Positions 12,351 through 23,081 of a stretch of 64,000 nt of DNA are shown one piece after another. Origin of the DNA: Alisma plantago-aquatica (Eukaryota > Streptophyta > Magnoliopsida > Alismatales > Alismataceae); contig OY856413.1 of NCBI GenBank assembly GCA_963693085.1, positions 543,142,879-543,206,878 of the forward strand, in the 5' to 3' direction. A program made the position numbers and the translations under genes. The notes below the pieces were generated by a model. That model saw only the letters and a list, made by a program, of their open reading frames with translations, had not been told where the DNA came from and did not search any database. The number at the start of each line of letters is the position of its first letter. Positions within the stretch are counted from its first letter, which is position 1.

Positions 12351-14387
12351 GACCTAATTCCTAATAAGGTAAATGGAAGTGTGAAACCCTAATTCTGGGT
12401 TATATTCTATAGCATGAGAGCTCTAAGATTTGATAATAAAAGGATGAGTCATTAATCCTAATTGAGCTGAGGGGATGATTAACCCTAATTGAATTGAAAA
12501 GGGAACCCTAACCCTGGTAAGGGCATAGTGGTGAAACCCTTGAATAATAATGTTATCATTGTCTTACATTATGCTGATATGAAGTGGATGTAACTGATAT
12601 CATCTGTACTAATCATGTAAGTTTATGAAATATTGAGTATAGCCAGGTAAGAGCTATGATGCTTTGTTTATTGAAAGTACTTTATGAGCTTGGTAAGCAC
12701 TGATATGTTATGTTGCCTAGTAAAAGGTAACAAAAGAGATTGATAGGTTGTAAGAGCCATGTGAAATACCTGCAATGCAATTATCATGTTTACATTGTTA
12801 CATGACTTGATGACATTAAGTTACCTTTTAAAGTGGTAACAAGTATGTTAATGATCTAAGGGTTTGAACACCCACATTCTTGAATCATAATGATGAGATG
12901 ATAGGGGAATTGAGTTCCCAATGTTAATAAAGTTGTGAAATGAACTTGGTAAAATAATACTATTTCCTTACAACAATTGTTATAATGGCTTATGTATGTA
13001 AACATGCTTGATGTTAAAAGAATGATGTAATGTACTTAAATAATCAATTGTAATGATATTATGTAGAGCCCTGACCATAGATCCATCATTGTCAGCCGTT
13101 AGGTGATGGTGAAACAGGTTTTCCTAAGGGAACTCCTAGAGAGCATACTTTTGAGTATGTGGGGGTAATGGGCGTGAATATCCTTACGCCCTAATGGAGG
13201 AATTGATGTGAGATAAACACTAAATCTCTCAATCCTTCATTATATGTATATGTCGGGATGATGTATCACAAATCTCCCGATGAAGATGTTAATGCTGAAT
13301 CCATGCGAGATAAATAAGAAATCCCTCGATTGCGAAGAGAGTACAGAATGCCACTGTAACTCTAATAGTGAAGTTTCCAGTATACTCTGGAAAGCTATAT
13401 TTATAGCAGAGACACAAGATGTCCTGCATGTTGTTCCTCACACTGACTGAAGAAGATGAGGTCATAGAAATCCGGCTCTTCTGATGACCTATGTATGGTA
13501 CCGATTTTGATTTCGCAATGATCGGTTGGAGTATGAGCGGTATACCTTATCTCCTCAGGGCATAAATATGATTGTAAAATGTAATCAGCCGTGTAGCATA
13601 TTTGCTTAGGGTTGAATTACGAGAATCAATGTTTGATGATACTTTGTTTATTATATCTTAGAAAGATAAAGTAAATGCATGTTCTTCATTTTCCTTATTA
13701 AATGAATGACTTGCTACTTAATCAAGTTATAATTGAAATGATTGCATAGAGAATACTGCTCTGCATATCTTATTCAATGATTTACCTACTGTTGAATATT
13801 TATAATTCTATTACCCAGTGTTATTTTAATATCTACAATAACAATATTTCTGGCAGAGAGTTATATCTCTCGCTGGGACAATTTTCAATTGTCTCACCCC
13901 CGTGGAATTCAACTTTTTAGGTAGACGTCGAGGAAGAAGAAACCCTTTAGTGGGTGAGCAGCAACAGCAGTCACAACAACAACAGTAACAACAAGGACAA
14001 TAGTGATCCATAGGTGGAGACATTGTCTGTCTGATAGGTCTTATATATAGAGAGTCCTATGTGTTGTCTCTGTACTCTCAGGTCCTAGGAGTCAGTAGAT
14101 GGTTTGATATAGATCTGAGATTTTTGGCTTGATGCCTCAAGATTTTTGTATACTGCTTATGTACAGTTTAACAGGGCAGTCAATGTTATGACTCTTGAGA
14201 TGAGATGATACATAGATGTACTAATGAATCAGCATGTAAATAACCTACTTTGGTTCCTTATGATAGAGTTTTACAGTTTCTGGATTTCTTTGCAAAAAGT
14301 TTTAATTTTTTTAGTGATTTTCAGTAATTCCGCTGCTAATCATTCGCTTCCGCATTAGTTAATCCTATTTTCACGAGACAGACGTCA

Positions 14388-15539
14388 CAATCAGAGTCCA
14401 CTTTCCCCTAATATGATCATCATATTTATGTATTAGATATATGTATATTCATTAAAAGCTTAAATCCTCAAAACCATCGATTTTTCAAAAACCGATCGAA
14501 TTAGACTCTAAAAACCTCACTACTATCTTATTTACGTTCTTCTGATCAAAATAACATATATATTTGTATATTTTCGAGTTACTGACTTTTTAGAGTATTT
14601 TCCATATTTATTAGTTAATTAAATCAACTCAAAAAATACATATTTCAAAATCATACCACAAAAGTATTTTTGTTATATAGATCTCGTTCTCCCGATTCCA
14701 AAACATATTCTGGTTATAAATTTGGATAAGTGAGTAAAAAGATATGATTTTTCTAAAATTAGCCAACCGGGAAGTGCCATGTAGGCAAATGTGTTTGCAA
14801 CAGAAGAAGAAGAAGAGAGCAACCAGGGGCAAAACCGTAAAAATTGACCCGACCCTTCTTCCACCTCCAGCAGCCCGCACACCTACTGCTGCTTGGGGAA
14901 GATTTTGGGTATTTTTGCAATTCAAGACCAAACTCAAAACCAAAAGATGCGTGTGAAAGCTAAAGCAAAGAAGAACTCAACTGTACCTTTAATTTGGACG
15001 AAGATTGTGTGTACATGGAGCAACAAGGGCCGCAAGGTCAGGGACTTCGGCTGCTTGGTGGGGGTCAAAATGGAGACGAAAGTCGAAATTGAGAAGATAG
15101 GCGAGTTGCACAAGTGTCAGCGCACGTAAGGGTAGAGGTATATATAGATGAGGTTAGGGTATAAGCCAAATCCGACGTGGCCGTGAGATGCATAAGGAAG
15201 GAAAGTTGGGCATTTGCAAAATACTCGACCATAGTTAGCTATTTATGAACCAAAATATGCGGAATCATCACACGATCATGTCGGAAGAAAAATCGAGAGA
15301 AATGATTAACCGTGGTTCGAGATATCCGCGAAGTAATAATAGTGGTTCACGTGTGTACTGTTCACGTAAGGTAGGAGATAAAATATCCACCATTAAGATT
15401 TGATCAGACGGCTCACAATGTGCATACATAAATCACTTGCCAAAACGAATTAGAATTAAAGTTATCATTTAATCATTTAACTTTTTCTCTTTTCTTATTT
15501 GAGGGTGCAAACGAACTCCAAAATTAACCAAACTTTACA
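14388..15539. other. Unassigned stretch, possibly part of an old LTR on the minus strand
   Basis: No gene recognised. A TATA-like TATATATAG is at 15139-15147; read on the minus strand (CTATATATA) it would precede a moderately GC-rich leader-like segment (about 14830-15120) and then AT-rich DNA down to the 3' LTR boundary. This resembles an LTR promoter and leader in the minus direction. I found no PBS, LTR terminus or partner copy, so this is only a suggestion. Open frames here have no recognisable domain. Confidence 0.25.
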
Positions 15540-16370
15540 CCTTGACTTATTTTGACGTGTAGAATCGGAATCTGAAATTATTTTTTCCTTTTGGGGACTT
15601 TTATTGTGTCAAATAAATTAATTACTATTTTCTCTTTCCTCCTTCATTAATGACATTAAGATTATCCAAAAATTATAAAACTTGACCCATAAGTCATATA
15701 AAGTATGTTGAACACGAATTTGGTATTATTTCTATTTGTTGAAGTTGTTTGTTATTTTAAATAATGAGTTGAAAGTTTTGCACACTTTCTCTCTCTTGAA
15801 TTTATCTTCTTATCAAATATTTTCCAAATTGATTCAAAATTCATCCAAAGGTCTATTTTAACCTGTAGAACACTAATTTTGCATTATTATATTTTTTGAA
15901 GACTTTATTATTTTATTTAATTCATTTAAATTTTACCACTTATTTATCTTTTTAATTTATTAGAGCCATCTAGAAACTTTCTAAAATTTTAAAACTTGGC
16001 CTATAAGCAATAATAAACGTGTGGAACACGATTTTGTCATTAATTGATTTTTTTTAAACATATATTTAATATTTGTGGTCTTTAAGTCATTTTCTCTCTC
16101 TTGAATAAAATAAAATATTAAACATCGATGAAATTAAATACAAATTCACACATAGACTCCTTTTGATATATAGGTTACGAATTTGGAGTTAGTTTTCTAA
16201 TTTGAGGATGTTAGATATTTTATTTCACCTTATTGGCTTATCTCCTATTTTCTTTTAAGAAAGACTTTAATATATGCATTTATCTTCCAAATTAGGTGAT
16301 ACTTGGCCCTTAAGTTTCATTTAGATCAAGAAAATGAATTTGCATATCAAATTATTTCATGGTTTCCTAT
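15540..16370. repeat. Degenerate ~155-bp periodic repeat, about six units
   Basis: A phrase of the type CTTGACC...TAAG...GTGGAACACGAATTTGGTATT recurs with anchors near 15561, 15710, 15868, 16024, 16175 and about 16329, at intervals of roughly 150-158 bp. The intervening DNA is AT-rich with repeated CTCTCTCTTGAAT-like phrases. Units are strongly diverged, so this is an old tandem array. No coding potential seen. Confidence 0.5.
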
Positions 16371-16943
16371 TTGTGATTTTTGAAACAACATATTACTCAT
16401 TATCCTCTTTTAATCCATTATATCCCATATGATCTCCAATTATTGCCCTTATTATCTTTTTTTTCTGTATTTTGAGATTTCTCTCCTTTTTCATATACTA
16501 AAAAGTACTAGAAAGTTCTAGGACGAAATATTTTATTATTTTTATTACTTAGTGTACAATTTGCACTTCAGGCCCATTATTAAAAACCCAACTGAAGCAT
16601 TTGTGCATATAACCCTATATTAAGAATATATGCAAAATTGGATAAATATTTCACATATATTCTTTTTTTACCTTAAAAAAAGAATATATGAGAAATATTT
16701 ATCCAATTAAGTTCTTTAATTTCTTATTATCATCCAAACAAGTCATTATTAAGTACAAAGTTATTATGTATTCCCTTATATACTTGAGGTGTCACATTTT
16801 ATGTTCCATTATTGTCTTAATTACATGTATTAGCTTGTCCTTGTTTGGCTAAGACAAAAGGGTAAAACTATTAGGGTAGGATTCTATTTCTGGTATGTTA
16901 CAAGGGTCAAGTTTGCATTCCTTATACTTTCCTCCTTACCTAT
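16371..16943. other. AT-rich DNA without recognised features
   Basis: Nothing recognised apart from a short inverted phrase around 16625-16700 (ATATATG...AAATATTTATCC and its near reverse complement), which may be a small foldback remnant. Confidence 0.4.
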
Positions 16944-17113
16944 TGTTAGAATTAGTATTATTTAATTTATTGTGTTAGATGGGCATAATGGTCTTGGCCC
17001 ATTAGGGTTAAATTTGCTTCCATTGTAGTTTCCTCCTCTACTATATATAGGAGGGGAGTTTGCCTCTTATTAGTAAGAAAATATTACATTAGCCTCCCAT
17101 CTTATTTCTCACA
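16944..17113 (+). repeat. Copia-like LTR 1 (170 bp)
   Basis: It starts TGTTAGAATTAG and ends TTTCTCACA, followed directly by the PBS-like site. It has a TATA box (CTATATATAG, 17041) and a leader-like CTTATTAGTAAGAAAA segment. Such a short LTR is in the range of TRIM or small non-autonomous copia elements. Confidence 0.8.
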
Positions 17114-17125
17114 TGGTATGAGAGC
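17114..17125 (+). other. PBS-like site after LTR 1
   Basis: TGGTATGAGAGC matches the tRNA-iMet primer site TGGTATCAGAGC at 11 of 12 positions and abuts the LTR end. Confidence 0.8.
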
Positions 17126-17817
17126 ATCAATCTCAACCTAGATGAAAAAGAGAGAGCCTCTGCCTACTGGTGGCCAATGTCTCTTCTTGGCTTTATCACC
17201 TTCCATAGATCATCCCATCCACCATGGTTGTCACCTCTTCTCTTCTTTCATAAAAATCATTTTCTTATCACTGACACTCTATATATCAACCATCACACTG
17301 TCATTTACCTACCCCCAATCCTCGAGTCTTCCCAAGACTCCAACATCAAAATCAACACCCACTTTTATACCTTCATCATCTCCATCAATATAGATCCATC
17401 TACGCCTGAATGCTTGTGCATATCTTTCTAGCAAGGGTGTTACACGTCAAAGGTCCTGTAACCCACCAACCTACCTAGATGCCTCTCAAGCTACACTCAA
17501 CACATCCTCTCTAGGCCCCACTCAGTGACTCCCTAGATGCTCAGTTAACACTATACAATCCATTGGTGCCCCTAACTCGACACCCAAACCATACACAATG
17601 ACAAAATAGAAGTGGGACTACAATAGTTGCAAAAAATATGGAGACAACACGGGAGAATCTAAAGCATATTCACATGGATTCAATTATTTAACCCAATTTT
17701 GGGTTAGCAGACGTTCCCTGCCAACTGGGTTAGGTCATGCGGTTGTCAACCTTCATCACATGTGATGTCATTGGAGTACACATCTCTTCCTCACGCATTG
17801 TGTTTTAGCTGTTCTCA

Positions 17818-17822
17818 TTCAC
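17818..17822 (+). other. Target-site duplication TTCAC, left
   Basis: TTCAC immediately precedes TG of the solo LTR and is repeated exactly at 21404-21408 after its terminal CA. Confidence 0.88.
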
Positions 17823-19625
17823 TGTTAAACCCCGATCTCACAATTTCCACTAATCATGAGATTAGAGTATAAATTAGGATTTATATGTAATACAAAGAAC
17901 ACCCTTAACTTTTTTTTTCTTTTCTTTAAAACTCTTGTTTCTTCGCATTGAACCACATAAATCATTTTAACAAGGGAATCTGAACATTTCTTTTACTAAA
18001 CAGACTTTAATAGTAAAGATACATGTATAAACATTCATGATGTCTCTCACACCTTATGCACATAAGACCTACTAATTAGCATACAATTTCAAAAGAGGAA
18101 TAATATTACACATCGTAATTACAACTCTCTCTCTCTTATCTCTTACTGAGGACCTAGAGTGACAAGGACCGACTGACTCAACTAATCTTGTACTTAACTC
18201 TTGTGGAAGATCTACACTGATGCTCTGACCATCTTCAAGTCCACGCGGTTAACCCTAAAATGTTTGAGTAGAGGGGTGAGCCTACTCGCTCAGTGAATGA
18301 GTACTTCAAAGAAACAGTCTAAGGCACTAATGTGATTACAGATATAACTTTGAGTAAACGATATGAAATTTAACAACAATAAATACTACACTGAGCAGTT
18401 CTAAAACAATATAATTGAAATAACAAAGAATGTAAATATTGCATCAAAAGAATAACTACTAGAAGACTATGCTCTAGTCTTCCTTAACTCTTTCATTTAT
18501 AAGGAACTCTGTGAACCTATATGATCATATTTTAGCTTATGCCCTGATCTTATGCAGTGTACTCTGCATAAGAGACTCGCAGTGCACTACGACCACACCG
18601 TACAAGACTTAGCGACACACCCGGGAAATGCTAAGTCTGACTTCTCGTCCTGGTCTGCATAGGACTCTCAGGCGCTCAAGGGCCTCAGGCTCACAAGGGC
18701 CTCACTGCACTCTCAAAAGAGTGTACTCTAGACTCCTCCTCTAACCTTAGTACACAGGCGCAGGGAGTCAACACTGGGTTACCACCAGAATTACTCAACC
18801 GGTTGCTGTTGGATAACCCTTCTGTCCTCGTGCCACCAGAATTACTCAACCGGTTGATGTTGGACACGAGTTTCACCCCTAAGGTGCAGACCTCTCAAAG
18901 GGGTTCTACGGTGTTCAGGGCACCTAAGTTTAACATTAACATTATGGGTACATTTTAGACATAAATCATAACTCATTTAACATTTCTCACAAGGCTCACA
19001 CGGCATGCCATATCATATCATAAGAAACATCATAACTCATGTATTCAACATATATCATGTCTCAGTAACATCCCTTTCTAGGGCATGTCATATCTCATCA
19101 CCTGCAATTTATGAGATATGTATTGAAAATAAGAAGCCCTGCAGTATGTAGATATCAACTCAGAGAGAACAAGCATATAAAGTTAAATGCACTAGAAACA
19201 TACAATTCAACAGTTAAGCATCACCACATCTCATATCGAGACCTTTCATATCACCATAACATGATTCATTGAACACCCTATCCTTAGGGTTTCCTTTCCT
19301 TATTCACTTATCACATGGCAACACCCTGCTCTTAGGGTTTCATTTGCCTCATTCACTTATCACATGGCTCTCATAAGGATTTCACACGATATAAACATTC
19401 ACAAATTAAAGACTGCTTTCAACAATCATATACAATCAATATATGTATGAAACCATGGAAATTGAACTAAATTTAGGTTTCCATGCTACTCACTGAGATA
19501 TCATGCACCCAAAATAAAATTCAAATAAGGTAACCCATGAGGTACATCCTAACCACTTATAAGATTACTAGTCCTCTTCATTAAACTTTGACCTTTAAGT
19601 ATTCATTTAGGGTTTGCTTCAACAC

Positions 19626-19806
19626 GGTCGTGGTGTCACCCCACGGCCGTGGCACAGTTACCTCACCATGGTCATGGCTCTTCCCCACGGTCGTGGTGTA
19701 TAGAGATCAGAGTTTCAAAAGCATTCAGTACGGCCGTGCTACCTAGCACGCCCGTGGCACAGACCCTTCACCACGGTCGTGGTCACCCACCACGACCGTG
19801 CCACAG
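19626..19806. repeat. Cluster of paired CACGGCCGTG-type palindromes (first block of solo LTR)
   Basis: About nine copies of CACGGCCGTG or one- to two-base variants occur, several in pairs separated by 8-9 bp (for example CACGGTCGTG GTCACCCAC CACGACCGTG near 19782). The sequence between the pairs varies; the paired words do not. Confidence 0.85.
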
Positions 19807-20920
19807 CTCGATTGAGCTTCAACTTAGCGAAATCAAAATTCATAGACTTAATGGTGAATCCAAATGGGCTTGGATATTGAAATATTTTAGACGTGTGCTT
19901 TATTAGGAGCATTAAGATCTAGACTTAGTTCAAGACTAAATGTCTCTTCACTAAGGTTGAAACTCTAGTGATATCTCAATTAGGTTAAACCCTTATTACA
20001 TCATATGGTATAAATATGAAAAACATTCTTACTAGGATGTGTTGTATATGTTTCTGATGTGAATCTACCATCAAAGAGTCATTCAAACAGAGAAGGAATC
20101 CATATCATATCAATTTGCAACAACTTAAATCAAACGGACATTTCAGGGTTTAGAATCACATAATAAGCAATTAGGGATTTGGATGCTATAATCAAATTTC
20201 GTGCATTACACTGTTTGAAGGAAGAACCCACTCACCCTAAGGTGTGAAAACACCTCAAAACTGCAGCTCAACTCAGGGAATCTTGAACTCATATCAAATC
20301 CCTAGCAAATCTCCCAATTCTTCTTCCCTTCAACTAGGAAACCTTGAAAATGAGGGATTATGAAGAAAGGGTGAGAAAAGAGGGAATTGCGACATCATCT
20401 TGGATCAAATCAGAGCATGGACGGAATCTTGACATGAGAGAGAAGATTCACCATAAAAGTCTATGCAAAGAATCCAGACTTACTTGATTTCACCATTCCT
20501 CGGACCGCAAAACCCTAGGTCAGCAATTCCTCCTTTTTCTCCTCTCAAACCCTAACTCTCCCTCTCTCTCTAGGAGCTCATTTCTCTGGAATGAATTGCA
20601 AATTATGAGAGCTGCTAGTGTGTGTGTTCGAACATATAGAGCAATTGAGCTGCTTGGGTCAATTGCATATTGACCCTACACTCAACTTTTATTATATTGG
20701 CTGAATATTCAGTTATACAAAAGTTACTGTAATTCGTTTATTTCAGAGATCAAAAATTCTCCAAACATTATGGGAATTTAGCACGTTGTTTATAATTGAT
20801 CTATAAAGCTTCAGTTAAAATTTGAGATCATTTGAAATTACCAATAAATAATTAAAAATATAACAGTGCACTGCTATCCAGAAATCTGCAGAAATGTCAT
20901 TTGAAGCAAAAATGCCTCAG

Positions 20921-21123
20921 AACGGCCGTGCTAGCTGCCACGGCCGTGCAAGATGGACCCAGCATGGCCGTGCTACCTACCACGGCCGTGGTGCATTGTT
21001 TGCAGCAGATTTGAGTATAAAAGTTGGTTAATAGTTCAATTCTTTCAAAACTACCGTGTGGCCTTGCATGCCCGTGCCACCAATGACCTAGCACGACCGT
21101 GCTACCCACCATGGCCGTGCTAC
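20921..21123. repeat. Cluster of paired CACGGCCGTG-type palindromes (second block of solo LTR)
   Basis: Pairs such as CATGGCCGTG CTACCTAC CACGGCCGTG (about 20963-20990) and CACGACCGTG CTACCCAC CATGGCCGTG (about 21091-21118) have an exact 8-bp spacer. This block lies on the other side of the presumed LTR promoter from the 19.6-19.8 kb block. Confidence 0.85.
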
Positions 21124-21403
21124 CCAAGCATCCAACTATCATTTCTATTTTTCTATGCCTATCTCTATCATTCCTTCCCAAATGAGCTTATTTGTTGAAA
21201 ACCCTAATTCAACCGACTAGAGTTTATATATCTCAAACCCTAATTATACAAAGAGATAGCATGCTTGGGGTTCTCATTAGGTTTAACATATTATAATTGA
21301 GATATCATCATTAATTAGATTTAAGTAATAATCAATCCAATTAAATATGTAATCATCCAGGTAAACCCTAGTTTACCAATTAAGCTCAGATGGGGTCGTA
21401 ACA

Positions 21404-21408
21404 TTCAC
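21404..21408 (+). other. Target-site duplication TTCAC, right
   Basis: Exact copy of 17818-17822, directly after CA of the solo LTR. Confidence 0.88.
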
Positions 21409-22824
21409 CATCAATGTGCTCATCCATTCCAACACCCTCTCTAAAGAAATCTCAAGTAAGGATAATCCAATCGTTGATTTGAGCATGACCTAATCGGATA
21501 TATAATTTATTCTAGCACAAAGATCCATATATTTTTTTATGAGATCTGTCTAATTGAATCATGTAGCACATGGACTCATGCTATCAGTTATATGTACTTC
21601 ATATTGTAATTCAAAAGACCCCATCCTAGTTTATTAAGCACCAAAAAAGGGCATTATACCTTCTTTTTATTCTTCCTCTCCATTAAACAATATTCCTCCC
21701 TTATCACCCTTCATGTGAGCATCAATTTTCACATGGAGGGGGGTATTATTTCTTTTCTACACCAACTACTCAATCACCACACAATTGGTGTGTATGTGGG
21801 GATAGAAGAGAGAGAGAGTATGATAAATTATATGTATTTTTCCAGGATATTCTGATCTCTTTGGAGCTTCTTGTTATTCAACACATCCATCCTTCTGATG
21901 TCTTTGGGGAACTTCATTCCCACTAAGCATCGTGCTTCTGGTGCATCATTGGCGCTTCATTCCCAATGACACAATGTTTTTCGTGTTTGTTCCACAATAT
22001 GCATGTAGGCTGCTATCTGTGCTTCATTCTAGTTATATACCACTTTAATGTGTTGAAGGATCTCAAAATGCAACATTGACACCAAGCTTTTCATTTTCAT
22101 ATCACAATGTGTACATCAAGAGAGATCTTGATGTGTGTATTCCAACCTCTTATTCCCTCTGGGTTAATCATGTTTTGATTGCTCTCTTGCTGCATTCTAG
22201 TGAGATGGATTGTTGCTTCTTCACATCAGACTTCTCAAAAGCTCGCCAATTTCTAGCCCGCAAATTATGTATAGAAAGGTTGATGATTCATCTAGATTTT
22301 ATCTTTACCGAGCTATTTTATTCATGACTTGTTGAAGTTGCATCTACCAAAATGGTTCTTTTAGTGATCTATCTGGGCTTTCCTTGTTGGTGTATTTCAT
22401 TCCCATAAGCCCTTAGGAGTTACACCCCAAATGGATCTATTTTGTAGTCAATATCACCACATCATATATGTGTTTGAAGATACCTCTACCTCTACATCAT
22501 TGAATGTGTTGATTGTGATTATTCCAATCCACATTCCTTTTGAGAAGGTGGCAGAGTCATGGTGTCTAGATTGTCAGCTCCAAACTGATGGTGATGTTTT
22601 TCATTCAATATACACTTTAGAAGATCTTCTACAAAGCTCAAGTGTTTCCAACCTATAAGACATAACTTTAAAGGTGGCATCATTTTGGTGAGTCATGTTT
22701 AAGGAGGACTAAAAATATTGTATAGGGAGTGCAATTTATATGTTTTATTTTTCATATCATCTTATTAAGTCTTGTAAGTCCAATCTAGACATGTGTTCCA
22801 CCCATACTTCATCTTGAGGAAGAG

Positions 22825-23069
22825 TTTTAGAATTATCATTATCTAGTTTATTGTTTCAAATGGGCCCAATTGTCTTGCCCCATTAGGGTTAATTTTGCTT
22901 CCCTTGTACTTTCCTCCTATCATATATATAGGAGGGGATTTTTCTTTCTATAAATAAGAATCCCATTATCGTCCCATCTTATTTTCCCTACCTATATATA
23001 GGAGAGGAGTTTGCCTTCTATCAATAAGAAAAAAATATCCCTTTAGCCTCCCTTTTTTTATTTTCGACA
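22825..23069 (+). repeat. Copia-like LTR 2 with internal duplication (245 bp)
   Basis: It begins TTTTAGAATTATC (TG changed to TT) and ends TTTTCGACA. It is ~75 bp longer than LTRs 1 and 3 because the TATA-to-leader module is present twice: TATATATAGGAGGGG near 22923 and CTATATATAGGAGAGG near 22992. A PBS-like site follows. Confidence 0.75.
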
Positions 23070-23081
23070 TGATACTAGAGC
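23070..23081 (+). other. PBS-like site after LTR 2
   Basis: TGATACTAGAGC is a decayed form of TGGTATCAGAGC in the same position as after LTR 1. Confidence 0.65.

Larger units (their letters stand above)
1..14387 (+). mobile_element. Tekay/Del-like Ty3/gypsy chromovirus with giant LTRs, 5' end outside the window
   Basis: The order is partial LTR, tRNA-iMet-type PBS, gag with zinc knuckle, protease, RT, RNase H, integrase, chromodomain, polypurine tract and LTR. This is the standard order of a Ty3/gypsy chromovirus, and the integrase GPY motif plus the chromodomain fit the Tekay (Del) clade. Bases 1-3850 match about 10538-14387. The left LTR therefore begins roughly 1.8 kb before the window and the whole element would be about 16 kb. 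In the roughly 540 bp I compared by eye, the two LTRs differ at about 5% of positions, many of them C/T or G/A. The coding part has more than ten in-frame stops and several frameshifts, so this copy is non-autonomous. The target-site duplication cannot be checked because the left end is missing. Confidence 0.93.
8694..14387 (+). repeat. Complete 3' LTR, about 5.7 kb, TG...CA
   Basis: It begins TGTAACATCC after the polypurine tract and ends GACGTCA, where homology to the 5' LTR stops. At ~5694 bp it is longer than the internal domain (~4843 bp), which is very long for a plant LTR. Its first ~1.8 kb has no counterpart in the window because the 5' LTR is cut off. It holds a TATA-like site near 9078, the AAACGGT palindrome cluster (10099-11690), the 34-bp telobox array (12213-12350) and a CAG-rich patch (about 13955-13990). 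No conserved protein is encoded. Confidence 0.92.
17823..21403 (-). mobile_element. Solo LTR of a Ty3/gypsy element, 3.58 kb
   Basis: The minus strand reads TGTTACGACCCC...GGGGTTTAACA, with TG...CA ends and a perfect 5-bp duplication (TTCAC). There is no PBS, polypurine tract or pol sequence inside, so it is a solo LTR left by LTR-LTR recombination. The minus orientation is chosen because the TGTTACGACCCC start resembles Tekay LTRs and a leader-like segment runs that way from a TATA-like site near 20628. It contains paired CACGGCCGTG words on both sides of that site (19626-19806, 20921-21123), a 52-bp-period duplication (about 18781-18870) and a ~58-bp duplication (about 19273-19367). No gene inside. 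Confidence 0.85.
17126..22824 (+). other. Internal domain 1, non-coding, split by a solo LTR
   Basis: The two parts (17126-17822 and 21404-22824) match internal domain 2 in order. Open frames up to about 84 codons occur but none shows gag, protease, integrase or RT motifs, and the frames are not shared with the second copy. The split is the 3.58-kb solo LTR described separately. Confidence 0.65.
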
